A DNA stretch of 64,000 bases. It comes from Luzula sylvatica. Lineage: Eukaryota; Streptophyta; Magnoliopsida; Poales; Juncaceae. The notes under the pieces are model-generated. The model had not been told where the DNA came from. It searched no databases and saw only the letters and a program-made list of their open reading frames with translations. Where the stretch lies: NCBI GenBank assembly GCA_946800325.1, contig OX326960.1:12610393-12674392 (forward strand), given 5' to 3'. A program made the translations under genes and the position numbers. Positions within the stretch are counted from its first letter, which is position 1; each line of letters begins with the position of its first letter. Below, one piece after another: positions 25,654 through 39,133 of this stretch.

Positions 25654-26439
25654 CAAGTATGTAAGAAGGTTGTTAGTTAGTTAATTAGTTAGATAGTTAG
25701 TTATTTAGTTAGTTAGTTAATCAGTTAGTTATTTAGTTTGTTACTTAGTTAGTCAGCTAGTAGTTAGTTAGTTAGTGAGTTAGTTAGTTAACCAATATGT
25801 ATGTATCAAGGTGGTTAGTTAGTTACTTAGATAGTTAGTTAGTTAGTTAGTATGCAAGAAAGTTGTTAGTCAGTTAGTTAGTTAGATAGTTAGTTAATTA
25901 GTTAGTTAGGTAGTTAATCAGTTAGTTATTTAGTTAGTTACTTAGTTAGTTAGCTAGTAGTTAGTTTGTTAGTGGGTTAGTTAGTTAATCAATATATATG
26001 TATCAAGGTAGTTAGTTAGTTAGTGAGTTAATGAGTTAGTTAGTTAGTTAGTTAGTTGCTAATATGTATGTAAAAACGTAGTTTGTTAGTTAGCTAGATA
26101 GTTAGTTAATTAGTTAGTTAGTTAATAAGTGAGTTAGTTATCAAGTAGTTAGTTAGTTAGTTAGTTAGTTAATCAGTTAGTTATTTATTTAGATAGTTAG
26201 TTAGCTAGTTGTTAGTTAGTTAATTAGTTTGTTAGTTAGTTAGTTATTTAGTTAGTTAGCGGTTATGTAAGAAGGTATGTTGTTAGTTAGTCAGTTAGTT
26301 AGTTAGTTAGTTAGTTAATAGGTATGTAGAAAGATAGTTTGTTAGTTAGTTAGTTAATTAATTAGTTAGTTATTTAGTTAGTTATCTAGTAGTAAGTTAG
26401 TTAGTTAGTTGGTTAGTTAGTTAGTTAGTTCGTTTGTTA

Positions 26440-27470
26440 GTTAGTTAGTAAATATGTATGTAAGAAGGTAGTTTGTTAGTTAGTTAGTTAGTTAGATAGT
26501 TAGTAAATTAGTTAGTTAGCTAGTAGTTTGTTAGTTAGTTTAGTTAGTTATTTAGTTATTAGTCAGTTAGATTGTTAGTTAGTTAACTAACTAACTAAAT
26601 AACTAACTAACTAACTAACTAAATAAATAACTAGTTAACTAACTAACTAACTACTGGCGAACTAACTAACTAACTAACTAAATAACTAACTAGTTAACTA
26701 ACTAACTAAATACTGGCTAACGAACTAACTAACTAACCAAATAACTAACTCAAGTAACAAATTGATTAACTTATTAACCAACCTAACTAGCCGCCTTCCA
26801 ACATACCCACTAACTAACGAACATACTAACTAACTAACGGACTATATTACTAACTAAGTAACTAACTATCTTCCTACATACCTATTAAATAACTCACTAA
26901 CTAACTAACTAACTAACTTCCTTCCTACAAACCTATTAACTAACTAACTAACTAAGTTACTACTAGCTAACACACTCAGTAGCTAACTAATTAACTAACT
27001 AATTAACTAACTAACTACTTTCCTACTAAATAACTAACTAATTAAGTAACCACCTAACTAATTAAGTAACTAACTAATTATGTAACTAACTAACTAACTA
27101 ACTTCTAGCTAACTAACTAATTACATAATTAACTACCGAACTAACTTACTAACTACCTTTATACATGCGTATTAAATAACTGACTAACTAACTTCCTAAC
27201 CAATTAACCAACTCATTAAATAACTAACTAACTAACTTCCTATATACCTATTAACTAACTAACTGAGTAAGTAACTACTAGCTAACAAACTGACTAGCTA
27301 ACTAACTAACTAACGTATTAACTAACTAATTATCTTCCTACATACCCACTAATTAATTAGGTAACCAACTAACTAATTAATTAACTAACTAACTTACTAA
27401 CTACTAGCTAACAAGCTAATTAAAAAATTAACTAACTTACTAACTACCTACCTTCATACATACCTATTAA
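26440..27470. repeat. Array segment with palindromic junction and inverted (CTAA) arm, A
   Basis: At GTTAAC (26582-26587) the matrix flips from TTAG to CTAA and stays inverted to about 27470, where it flips back at CCTATTAAGAAGGTAG. Inverted islands read as reverse complements of the normal ones (CTTCCTACATACC, CTTCCAACATACCC). The segment around the junction is shared with 51900-52251 in the same orientation and with 36090-36560 in reverse. Confidence 0.9.
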
Positions 27471-30400
27471 GAAGGTAGTTATCTAGTAGTTAGTTAGTTT
27501 GTTTGTTAGTTATTTATTCAGTTATCTAATATTTAGTTAGTTAGTTAGTTAGTTAGTCAGTAAGTTAGTTAGTTAGTTAGTTAGTTAGTTAATTAGTTAG
27601 TTAGTTAGTTAGTCAATATGTATGTAAGAAGGTAGTTACTTAGTTAGTTAGTTAATTATCTAGTAGTTAGTTTGTTAGTTAGTATGCAAGAAGGTTGTTA
27701 GTTAGTTAGTTAGTTAGATAGTTAGTTAATTAGTTAGTTAGTTAGTTAATCAGTTAGTTATTAAGTCAGTTACTTAGTTAGTTAGCTAGTAGTTAGTTAG
27801 TTAGTGCGTTAGTTAGTTAATCAATATATATGTATCAAGGTAGTTAGTTAGTTAGTTAGCTAATTAGTTAATTAGTTAGTAGTTAATTAGTTAATTAGTT
27901 AGTTAGTTAGTTAGTCAGTTAGTTAGTTAGTTAGTTATCTAGTAGGTAGTTAGTTAGTTAGGTTATCAGTTTGTTATTTATTTAGTTAGTTAGTTGGTTA
28001 GTTAGTAGTTAGCAAGTTAGTTATTTATTTATTTAGTTAGTTTGTTAGTTGGCGGGTATGTATGAAGGTATTTAGTTAGTTAGTTAGTTAATAGGTATTT
28101 AAAAAGATAGTTTGTTAGTAAATTAGTTAGTTAATAGGCATGTAGCAAGATAGTTATTTAGCTAGTTAGTTTGTTAATTAGTTAATTAGTTAGTTAGTTA
28201 TCTAGTAGTTAGTTAGTTAGTCATTTAGTTAGTTAACTAATTAGTTATTTAGTTTGTTAGTTTGTTAGTTATCTAATAGTTAGTTAGTTAGCTAGTTAGT
28301 TATTTAGTGAGTTAGATAGTTAGTTAGTTAGTTAGTGGGAAGGTAGTTAGTTAGTTAGGGGGTATGTAGGAAGGTAGTTATTTTGTTAGTTACATAGTTT
28401 GTTAGTTAATTAGATAGTTAATAGGCATGTAGCAAGATAGTTATTTAGCTAGTTAGTTTGTTAATTAGTTAATTTGTTAGTTAGTTATCTAGTAGTTAGT
28501 TAGTTAGTTATTTAGTTTGTTAACTAATTAATTATTTAGTTAGTTAGTTAGTCAGTTATCTAGTAGTTAGTTAGTTAGCTAGTTAGTTATTTAGTTAGTT
28601 AGATAATTAGTTAGTTAGTTGGTGGGAGGGTAGTTAGGTAGTTAGTTAGTGGGTACGTGGGAAGGTAGTTAGTTAGTTTGTTAGTTAATTAGATAATTAA
28701 TAGGCATGTACGAAGACAGTTATTTAGTTAGTTTGTTAGTTTGTTAATTAGTTAATTAGTTAGTTTGTTATTTAGTTATTTTGTTAGTTAGTTAGTTAGA
28801 AATGTAGATAGTTAGTTAGTTAATAGGTATGTATAACGGTAGTTAGTTAACTAGTTAGTTAGTTAGCTAGTAGGTTTGTTAGTTAGTTAATTAGTTAGTC
28901 ATTTAGTTAGTTAGTTAACTACAAGATAGTTAGTTAATTAGTTAATTAATTAGTTAGTTAATTAGTTAGTTAGTTAGTTAATTAGGTCATCAGTTAGTTA
29001 TTTAGTTACTAGTAGTTAGTTAGTAAGCTAGTTAGTTATTTAGTTAGTTAGATAGTTAGTTACTTAGTTAGTGGGAAGGTAGTTAATTAGTAAGTTAGTG
29101 GGTTTGTAGGAAAGTAGTTAGTTAGTTAGTTAGTTAGTTAATTGGTATCTAGGAAGATAGTAATTCGGTTATTTAGTTAGTTTGTTAATTAGTCAATTCG
29201 TCAGTTAGTTAGTTATTTAGTTAGTTACATAGTTAGTTAGTGAGTTAGTTAGAAAGGTAGTTAGTTAGTTAGTTAATAGGTATGTATGAAGGTAGTTAGT
29301 TAGAAAGTTAGTTAGTTAGTTAGCTAGTAGTTTATTAGTTAGTTAGTTAGTTAATTAGTTAGTTATTTAGTTAGTTAGTTAGTTAGTTAAATAGTAGTTA
29401 GTTTGTTAATTAGATAATTAATTAGTTAGTTAGTAAGTTAGTTAGTTAGTGGGTATGTACGAAGGTAGCTAGTTAGTTAGTTAATTTGTTAGTTAGTTAG
29501 TTAATTAGTTAGTTAGTTAATTACTTAGTTATTTAGTTAGTTAGTTGGTTAGTAAAATAGCTAGTAGTTATTTAGTTAGTTACTGAGTTAGTGGGTATGC
29601 AGGAAGGCAGTTAGTAAGTTAGTTAGTAAGTTAGTTAGTTAATATGTATGTAGGAAGATATTTATTTAGTTAATTAGTTAGTTATTTAGTTAGTTATCTA
29701 GTAGTTAGTTAGTTAGTTATTTAGTTAGTTAACTTGTTAGTTATTTAGTTATCTAGTAGTTAGTTAGTTAGATAGTTAGTTATTTAGTTAGTTAGTTATT
29801 TATTCAGTTAGCTAGTAGTTAGTCAATTAGTAAGTTAGTTAGTTAATTAGTTAGTTAATTAGTTACTTAGTTAGTTAGTTAGTCAATATGTATGTAAGTA
29901 GGTAGTTAGTTAGTTAGTTAATTAGCTAGTAGTTAGTTAGTTAGTTAGTATGTAAGAAGGTTGTTAGTTTGTTAGTTAGTTAGATAGTTAATTAGTTAGT
30001 TAGTCAGTCAGTTAGTTTGTTAGTTAATCAGTTAGTTATTTAGTTAGTTACTTAGTTAGTTAGCTAGTAGTTAGTTAGTTAGTTAGTTAGTTAATCAATA
30101 TGTATGTATCAAGGTAGTTAGTTAGTTAGTTAGATAGTTAGATAATTATTTAGTTAGTTAATTAGTTGGTTAGTTAGTTAGTTTGGAAGTTAGTTAGTTA
30201 TCTAGAAGTTAGTTAGTTAGCTAGTTAGTTATTTAGTTAGTTAGATAGTTAGTTAGTTAGTGGGAAGGTAGTTAGTTAGTTAATTAGTGGGTATGTAGGA
30301 AGGTAGTTAGTTAGTCAGTTAGTTAGTTAATAGGTATGTAGGAAGATAGTTATTTAGTTAGTTAGTTAGTTAATTAGTTAATTTGTTAGTTTGTTAGTTA

Positions 30401-31274
30401 TAGTTAGTAAGTTCGTTAGTTAACTAGTTAGTTAGATAGCTAGTAGTTTGTTAGTTAGTTAGTTAATTAGTTTGTTAGTTCATTAGTCAACTAGTAGTTA
30501 GTTAGATAATTAGTTAATAAATTATTTAGTTAATTAGTTACTTAGTAAGTTAGTTAGTAAGTGGGTACGTACGAAGGTAACTCGTTAGTTAGTTAATTTT
30601 TTAATTAGTTAGTTAATTAGTTAGCAAGTTAGTTAAGTAGTTAGTTATTTATTTAGTTAGTTAGTTAAATAGGTAGTAGTTATTTAGTTAGTTATTTATT
30701 TATTTAGTAGGTTACTTAGTTAGTGGGTATGTAGGAAGGTAGTTAGTAAGTAAGTTAGTTAGTTAGTTAGTTAGTTAGTTAATATGTATGTAAGAAGATA
30801 TTTAGTTAGTTAATTAGTTAGTTATTTAGTTAGTTATCTAGATATTTAGTTAGTTATCTAGTAGTTAGTTAGATAGTTAGTTAATTTGTAAGTTTGTTAG
30901 TTAATTAGTTAGTTAATTGGTTACTTAGTTAGTTAGTTAGTCAATATGTATGTAAGAAGGTAGTTAGTTAGTTAGTTAATTAGCTGGTAGTTAGTTATTT
31001 AGTTAGTAGTTAGTTAGATAATTAGTTAATTAGTTAGTTAGTCAGTTAGTTAGTTAGTTAGTTAATCAGTTAGTTATTTAGTTTGCTACTTAGTTAGTTA
31101 GCTAGTAGTTAGTTAGTTAGTTAATCAATATGTATGTATCAAGGAAGTTAGTTTGTTAGTTAGATAGTTAGTTAATTAGTTAGTTAGTGAATTAGTTAGT
31201 TAGTTAGTTAGTTAGTCAGTTAGTTAGTCAGTTATCTAGTAGTTAGTTCGTTAGTTAGGTCATCAGTTAGTTAT

Positions 31275-31306
<32 letters not shown>

Positions 31307-32138
31307 CTAGTAGTTGGCTGGTTAGTTATTTATTTAGTTAGTTAGTTAGTTAGTTGGTGGGTATGTGGGAATGTAGTTAGTTAGTTAGTTATTCAGTTAA
31401 TTGGTATTTAAGAAGATAGTTAGTTAGTAAATTAGTTAGTTACTATGTTTGTTATCTATTAATTAGTTAGTTAGTTATTTTGTCTGCTAGCTAGTCGTTA
31501 GTTAGTTAGTTAGTTATTTAGTTAGTTAACTAGTTAATTATTTAGTTATCTAGTAGTTAGTTATTTAGATTGTTTGTCATTTAGTTAGATAGATAATTAG
31601 TTTGTTAGCGGTAAGGCAGTTAGTTAATTAGTAAGTGGGTATGTAGGAAGGTAGTTAGTTAGTTAGGTAGTTAATAGGTATGTAGGAAGATAGTTATTTA
31701 GTTAGTTTGTTAATTAGTTAATTTGTTAGTTAGTTAGTTAGTTTGTTAGTTAATAGGTATGTATAAAGGTAGTTAGTTAGTAAGTTAGTTAGTTAGCTAG
31801 TAGTTTGTTAGTTAGTTAGTTAATTAGTTAGTAAGTTAGTTAGTTAGTTAGTTATTTAACTAGTAGTTAGTTAGATAATTAGTTAATTAATTAGTTAGTT
31901 AGTAAGTTAGTTAGTTAGTGGGTATGTACGAAGGTAGCTAGTTAGTTAGTTAGTTAAATAGCTAGCAGTTATGTAGTTAGTTATTTATTTATTTATTTAG
32001 TTAGTTAGTTAGTTAGTGGGTATGTAGGAAGGTAGTTCGTAAGTTAGTTAGTTAGTTGGTTAGTTAGTTAGTTAGTTGTTAGGTATGTAGGAAGATACTT
32101 AATTAGTTAATTAGTTAGTTATTTAGTTAGTTATCTAG

Positions 32139-32184
<46 letters not shown>

Positions 32185-32276
32185 TTTATTCAGTTATATT
32201 GTAGTTAGTTAGTTAGTTAGTTAGTTCGTTAATTAGTTAGTTAGTTGGTCGGTTAGTCATTATGTATGTAAGAAGG

Positions 32277-32316
<40 letters not shown>

Positions 32317-34604
32317 ATGTAAGAGGGTTGTTAGTTTGTTAGCTAGTTAGATAGTTAGGTAATTGGTAAGTTAGTTAGTTAGTTAATCAGTTAGTTATTT
32401 AGTTAGTTACTTAGTTAGCTAGCTAGTAGTTAGTTAGTTAGTGAGTTAGTTAGTTAATAAATATGTATGTATCAAGGTAGTTAGTTAGTTAGTTAGATAG
32501 TTAGTCAGTCAGTTAGTTAGTTATCTAGTAGTTAGTTAGTTAGTTAGGTCATCAATTAGCTATTTAGTTTGTTAGTTAGATAGTTAGTTAGCTAGTAGTT
32601 AGCTGGTTGGTCATTTATTTATTTAGTTAGTTAGTTCGTTGGTGGGTATGTAGGAAGGTAGTGAGTTAGTTAGTTAGTTCAAAGGTATTTAAGAAGATAG
32701 TTAGTTAGTAAATTAGTTAGTTATTATGTTAGTTATCTAGTAGTTAGTTAGTTAGTTATTTTGTCAGCTAGCTAGTAGTTAGTTAGTTAGTAGTTCGTTA
32801 GTTAGTTATTTAGTTAACTATTTAGTTATTTAGTTAGTTAGTTTGTTAGTTATCCAGTAGTTAGTTAGTTAGCTAGTTAGTTATTTATTTAGTTAGATAA
32901 ATAGTTAGTCAGTTAGTGGGAAGGTAGTTTGTTAGTTAGTTAGTGGGTATGTAGGAAGGTAGTTAGTTAGTTAGTTAATAGGTGTATGTACGAAGATAGT
33001 TATTTAGTTTGTTTGTAAATTAGGTAATTAGTTAGTTAGTTAGTTAGTTAGTTTGTTAGTTAGTTAGTTAGTTAGTTAGAAATATAGTTAGTTTGTTAGT
33101 TAATAGGTATGTATGAAGGTAGTTCGTTAGAAAGTTAGTTAGTTAACTAGTTAGTTAGTTAGTTAGCTAGTAGTTAGTTAGTTAGTTAGTTAGTTAATTA
33201 GTTACTTATTTAGTTAGTTAGTTAGTTAGTTAATTGGTTCATTAATTAGTTAGTTAATTAGTTAGTTAGTAAGTTAGTTAGTTGGTGGGTATGTCCGAAG
33301 GTAGCTAGTTAGTTAGTTAATTTGTTAGTTAATTAGTTAATTTGTTTGTTAGTTAGTTAGTTAGTTAATTACTTAGTTAGTGGGTATGTAGGAAGGTAGT
33401 TAGTAAGTTAGCTAGTTAGTTAGTTAATTAGTTAGTGAGTTAGTGAGTTATCTAGTAGTTAGTTAGTTAGTTAGGTCATCAGTTAGTTATTTAGTTAGTT
33501 AGTTTGTTAGTTAGCTTGCTAGTAGTTAGCTGGTTAGTTATTTATTTAGTTAGGTAGTTAGTTAGTTGGTGTATGTGGGAATGTAGTTAGTAAGTTAGTT
33601 AGTTAGTTAATAGGTATTTAAGAAGATAGTTAGTTAGTAAATTAGTTAGTTATTATGTTAGTTATTTTGTCAGCTAGATAGTAGTTAGTTAGTTAGTTAT
33701 TTAGTTAGTAAGTTAGTTAGTTATCTAGTAGTTAGTTAGTTAGTTATTTAGTAAGTTAACTAGTTAGTCATTTAGTAAGATAGTTTATTAGTTATCTAGT
33801 AGTTAGTTAGTTAGCTAGTTAGTTATTTAGTTTGATAGATAGTAAGTTAGTTAGTTTGCGGTAAGGTAGTTAGTTAGTTAGTTAGTGGGAATGTAGGAAC
33901 GTAGTTAGTTAGTTAGTTAGTTAGTTAATAGGTATGTAGGAAGATAGTTATTTAGTTATTTAGTTAGTTTGTTAATTAGTTAATTTGTTAGTTAGTTAGT
34001 TCGTTAGTTAATAGGTATGTATGAAGGTAGTTAGTTAGTAAGGTAGGTAGTTAACTAGCTAGTTAGTTAGCTAGTAGTTTGTAAGTTAGTTAGATAATTA
34101 GTTAGTTAGTTATTTAGTTAGTTAGTTAGTTAGTTAGTTATTTAACTAGTAGTTAGTTACATAATTAGTTAATTAATTAGTTAGTTAATTAGTTAGTTAG
34201 TAAGTTAGTTAGTTAGTGGGTATGTACGAAGGTAGCTAGTTAGTGAATTAGTTAGTTTGTTAGTTAATTAGTTACTTATTTAGTTAGTTAGTTAGTTAGT
34301 TAAATAGCTAGTAGTTATGTAGTTTGTTAGTTATTTATTTATTTAGTTAGTCACTTAGTTAGTGGGTATGTAGGAAGGTAGTTAGTATGTTAGTTAGTTA
34401 CTTTGTTAGTTAGTTAGTTAATATGTATGTACGAAGAAAATTGGTTAGTTAATTAGTTAGTTATTTAGTTAGTTAACTAGTAGTTACTTAGTTAGTTAGT
34501 TTGTTTGTTATTCAGTTAGCTAGTAGGTAGTTAGTCAGTTAGTTAGTTAGTAAGTTAGTTAGTTAGTTAGTTAGTTAGTTAATTAGTTAGTTAGTTGGTT
34601 AGTA

Positions 34605-34922
34605 AACTAACTAACTAACTACTAGCTGACTAACTAATTGACTAACTAATTTACTAACTATCTAACTAACTAACTAACTAACTACCTTCTTACATACATA
34701 TTTACTAACTAACTAACTAACGAACTAACTAACTAACCAACCATCTAACTAACTAACTAACTAACTACTAGATAACTAACTAAATAACTAACTAATTAAT
34801 TAACTAATTAACTAACGAACTATCTTTCTACATACCTATTAACTAACTAACTAACTAACTAATTAACTAACTAACTGACTAACTAACTACATACCTTCTT
34901 ACATAACCGCTAACTAACTAAA

Positions 34923-34968
<46 letters not shown>

Positions 34969-35154
34969 CTAGCTAACTAACTAACTAAATAAATAACTAA
35001 CTGATTTACTAACTAACTAACTAACTAACTACTTGATAACTAACTCACTTATTAACTATCTAATTAATTAACTCACTATCTAACTAACTAACTATGTTCT
35101 TACATACATATTAGCTACTAACTAACTCACTAACTCACTAACTAACTAATTAAC
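34605..35154 (-). repeat. Inverted (CTAA) array segment, B
   Basis: The matrix reads CTAA from about 34605 to about 35154. Islands such as TTCTTACATAACCGCTAAC and ATCTTTCTACATACC are reverse complements of those at about 26250-26340, so the segment is an inverted copy related to locus A. Confidence 0.85.
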
Positions 35155-35778
35155 TAGTTAGGTAGTTAGTTAGTGTGAGAGTTAGTTAATTAGTTAGTTA
35201 GTTATTAGTTAGTTAGTCGGTATGTAGTATGGTAGTTAGTAAGTCGGTTAGTTAGTCAACTAGTTAGTTAGTTAGTTAATAGGTATATAGGAAGACAGTA
35301 AGTTAGTTAGTCAGTTAGAAAGATACTAGTTAATAGGTATGTAGGAAGACAATTAGTTAGCTAGTTAGTTAGTTAGATACTAGTTAATTAGTTAGTTAGT
35401 AAGTTAGTTAGTCAGTTAGTGAGTATGTAGGAAGGTAGTTAGTTAATTAGATAGTTAGGTAGTTAGCTATTTAGTTAGTTTACAGGTATGTATGAAGATA
35501 GTTCATTAGTTAGTTAATTAGTTCGTTATTTAGTCAGTTAGTTAGTTAGCTAGCTAGTAGTTAGTTAGTTAGTAAGTTAGTTGACTAGTTAGTTAGTTAG
35601 TTAGCTAGCTAATAGTTAGTTTGTTAGTTAGTTAGTTAGTCAGTTAGTTAATAGGTATGTAGGAAGGTAGTTAGTTAGCTAGTTAGTTAGTCAGTTATCT
35701 AGTTGTTAGTTAGTTAGTTAATATGTAAGTTAGTTAGTTAGTTAGTTTGTTAGTTAGTTATTTTTTGTATTAGCTAGA

Positions 35779-35825
<47 letters not shown>

Positions 35826-36089
35826 AAGTTATTTTTTCTGTTAGCTAGAAGTTAGTTAGTTAGTTAGTTAGTTACTTTGTTTGTTATCAAGTAGTTGGTT
35901 AGTTAGTTAGTGAGTTAGGTAACTAGTTAGTTATTTAGTTAGTTAGTTAGTTAGCGAGTAGTTAGCTAGTAATTTATTTAGTCAGCTAGTTAGTTGGTGG
36001 GTATGCAAGAAGGTAGTTAGTTAGTTTGTGAGTTAGGTAATAGATATGTAGGAAGATAGTTAGTTACTTAGTTTGTAATATAGTTAGTT

Positions 36090-36805
36090 AGTTAGTAAGT
36101 ATGTTCGTTAGTTAGTGGATATGTAGGAAGGCGGCTAGTTAGGTTGGTTAGTAAGTTAATCAATTTGTTACTTGAGTTAGTTATTTAGTTAGTTAGTTAG
36201 TTAGTTAGTTAGCCAGTTGTTTGTTAGTTTGTTAACTAGTTAGTTATTTAGTTAGTTAGTTAGTTAGTTAGCCAGTAGTTAGTTAGTTAGTTTAGCTAGT
36301 TATTTAGTTAGTTAGTTAGTTATTTTGTTAGTTAGTTAGTTAACTAACTAACTAAATAACTAACTAACTAACTAAATAACTAGCTAAACTAACTAACTAA
36401 CTACTAGCTAACTAACTAATTGACTAACTAATTTACTAACTATCTAACTAACTAACTAACGAACTAACTACCTTCTTACATACATATTTACTAACTAACG
36501 AACTAATTTCTTACATACATATTTACTAACTAACTAATTAATGAACTAACTAACTAACTAACCAACGAACTAACTAACTAACTACTAGATAACTAACTAA
36601 ATAACTAACTAATTAATTAACTAATTAACTAACTAACAAACTATCTTTCTACATATTTATTAACTAACTAACTAACTAACTAACTAATTAACTAACTGAC
36701 TGACTAACTAACTACATACCTTCTTACATAACTGCTAACTAACTAAATAACTAACTAACTAACTAACTACTAGCAAACTAACTAACTAAATAAATAACTA
36801 ACTGA
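36090..36805 (-). repeat. Inverted copy of locus A including its palindromic junction, C
   Basis: 36090-36338 (with GGCGGCTAGTTAGGTTGG and AATCAATTTGTTACTTGAG) is the reverse complement of about 26585-26840. After GTTAAC (36339-36344) the CTAA part is the reverse complement of about 26240-26580. The composite, junction included, is thus present in both orientations. Confidence 0.85.
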
Positions 36806-38378
36806 TTAGTTACTTAAATAGCTAGTAGTTATTTAGATAGTTATTTATTTATTTAGTTTGTAACTTAGTTAGTGGGTATGTAGGAAGGTTGTTGGTAAGT
36901 TAGTTAGTTAGTTAGTTAATATGTATGTAGGAAGATAGATAGTTTGTTAATTAGTTAGTTATTTAGTTAGTTATCTAGTAGTTAGTTAGTAAGTTAGTTA
37001 GTTAGTTAGTTAGTTAATTATCTAGTGGTTAGTTAGTTAGTTAGTTAGTTAGTTAGATAGTTAGTTAATTAATTAGTTAGTTAATCTGTTAGTTATTTAG
37101 TTAGTTAGTCAGTTAGTTAGCTGGTAGTTAGTTAGTTAGTTAGCTAGTAGTTAGTTAGTTAGTCAATATGTATGTATCAAGGTAGTTAGTCAGTTAGTTA
37201 AATAGTTAGTCAATTAGTTAGTTAGTTAATTAGTTAGTTAGTTAGTTAGTCAGTTAGTTAGTTAGTTATCTTGTAGTTAGTTAGTTAGTTAGGTCATCAG
37301 TTAGTTATTTATTTAGTTAGTTAGTTAGCTAGTTAGTGATTTAGTTAGTTAGTTTGTTAGTTAGTTGGTGGGTATGTAGGAAGGTAGTTAGTTAGTTAGT
37401 TAGTAAATTAATAGGTATTTAAGAAGATAGTTAGTTAGTAAATTGGTTAGTTATTATGTTAGTTATCTAGTAATTAGTTAGTTATTTTGTCAGCTAGCTA
37501 GTAGTTAGTTAGATGTTTAGTTTGTTAGTTAGTTCGTTATCTAGTAGTTAGTTAGTTAGTTATTTAGTTAGTTAACTAATTAGTTATTTAGTTAGTTACT
37601 TTGTTAGTTATCTAGTGGTTAGTTAGTTATTTTGGTAGTTAGATAGTTAGTTAGTTACTTAGTTAGTTAGTTAGTGGGTATGTAGGAAGGTAGGTAGGTA
37701 GTTAGTTAGTTAGTTAGTTAGTTATTATGTATGTAGGAATATAGTTATTTAGTTATTTAGTTAATTTGTTAACTAGTTAATTAGTTAGCCACTTAGTTAT
37801 TTAGTTATTTAGTTAGGTAGTTAGTTTGTTTGTTAGTTTGCTAGTTAGAAAGGTAGTTAGTTAGTTAGTTAATAGGTATGTATGAAGGTAGTTAGTTAGT
37901 AAGTTAGTTAGTTAACTAGTCAGTTAGTTAGGTAGTAGTTAGTTAATTAGTTAGTTAGTTAATTAGTTAGTTATTTAGTTAGTTAGTTAGTTAGTAAGTT
38001 AACTAGTAGTTACTTAGTTAATTAGTTAATTAATTAGTTAGTTAATTAGTTAGTTAATTTGTTAGTAAGTTCGTTAACTAGTTAGTTAGTTAGTTAATTA
38101 GTTAGTTATTTATTTTGTTAGTTAGTAAGTTGAATAGCTAGTAGTTATCTAGTTAGTTATTTGTTTATTTAGTTAGTTACTTAGTTAGTGGGTATGTTGG
38201 ATGGTAGTTAGTAAGTTAGTTAGTTAGTTAGTTAGTTAGTTAATATGTATGTAGGAAGATAGTTAGTTAGTTAAATAGTTAGTTATTTTGTTAGTTACCT
38301 AGTAGTTAGTTAGTTAGTTAGTTAGTTATTTATTCAGTTAGCTAGTAGTCAGTTAGTTTGTTAGTTAGTTAGTTAGAA

Positions 38379-38425
<47 letters not shown>

Positions 38426-38601
38426 ATGTAAGAAGGTAGTTAGTTAGTTAGTTAGTTAGTTAGTTAAATAGTAAGTAAGTAAGTTAGTTAGTTAGTTAGT
38501 TATCAAGTAGTTGGTTAGTTAGTTTGTTAGGTAGTTAAATAGTTAGTAAGTTAGTTAGTTAGTTAGTTAAATAGTGAGTAAGTTAGTTATATAGTTAGTT
38601 A

Positions 38602-38606
38602 GTTAT
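38602..38606 (+). repeat. Target-site duplication GTTAT (left)
   Basis: GTTAT directly precedes the LTR and is repeated at 40288-40292. Removing the LTR and one copy restores GTTATCAAGTAGTTGGTTAG, which exists uninterrupted nearby at 38499 and about 35885. Confidence 0.95.
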
Positions 38607-38992
38607 TGATGTGAGGCAAATAAGGCACAAATTTAATGCTTAATTTGGGGATTTTAGCCCTTGTGAAGAACAATTCTATATACTTTATTAATCATATTTG
38701 AGATAACATGAATATTTCTTCACTAAGTGTGTTTTATTGCTTAATCACAGGAATTAGAAGGAATTTCTGGGAATTTGGAGAGTGTAGTTGTCTCCAACAC
38801 GTCAAGAGGAGTGAAAACGATATATTACACCGATATATTCGGTACATGAATGAGACGGGAGGCAAACAATTATCATGATAGAAACTTACACAAAAGTCTA
38901 CACGAAAACCACTCAATCCTTGGCCCTTATCCTGCCCACCTACCTTTGGTGGAATTACCTCCTTACCTCCAATCCTCTCCACCAACTCGTGG

Positions 38993-39024
38993 CCAATAAG
39001 AAGACTCCATGAGTGCTATAAATA
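38993..39024 (+). promoter_or_regulatory. LTR core promoter: CCAAT and TATA box
   Basis: CCAAT at 38993-38997 and TATAAATA at 39017-39024, followed by pyrimidine-rich DNA. Transcription would be expected to start about 30 bp downstream of TATA, near 39050, defining the U3/R border. Confidence 0.65.
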
Positions 39025-39064
39025 TGACCACAAGGGCCACGAGTTTGGGACGCTCTTTTACGCC

Positions 39065-39068
<4 letters not shown>

Positions 39069-39129
<61 letters not shown>
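39069..39129 (+). repeat. (CT)30 microsatellite in the LTR leader
   Basis: A pure CT run of about 30 units just downstream of the predicted start site. The 73-codon minus ORF of Arg-Glu repeats (39176-38955) is an artefact of it. Confidence 0.95.

Positions 39130-39133
<4 letters not shown>

Larger units (their letters stand above)
20648..38606 (+). repeat. (TTAG)n array, block 5 (largest, about 18 kb)
   Basis: Continuous TTAG matrix with islands in recurring order. The TAGGTCATCA-type island lies at about 22110, 23547, 24457, 28984, 31256, 32546, 33473 and 37290, so spacing runs from about 0.9 to several kb. The block contains the 912-bp tandem duplication and three inverted (CTAA) segments listed separately. 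No genes or non-array inserts were seen inside it. Confidence 0.95.
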
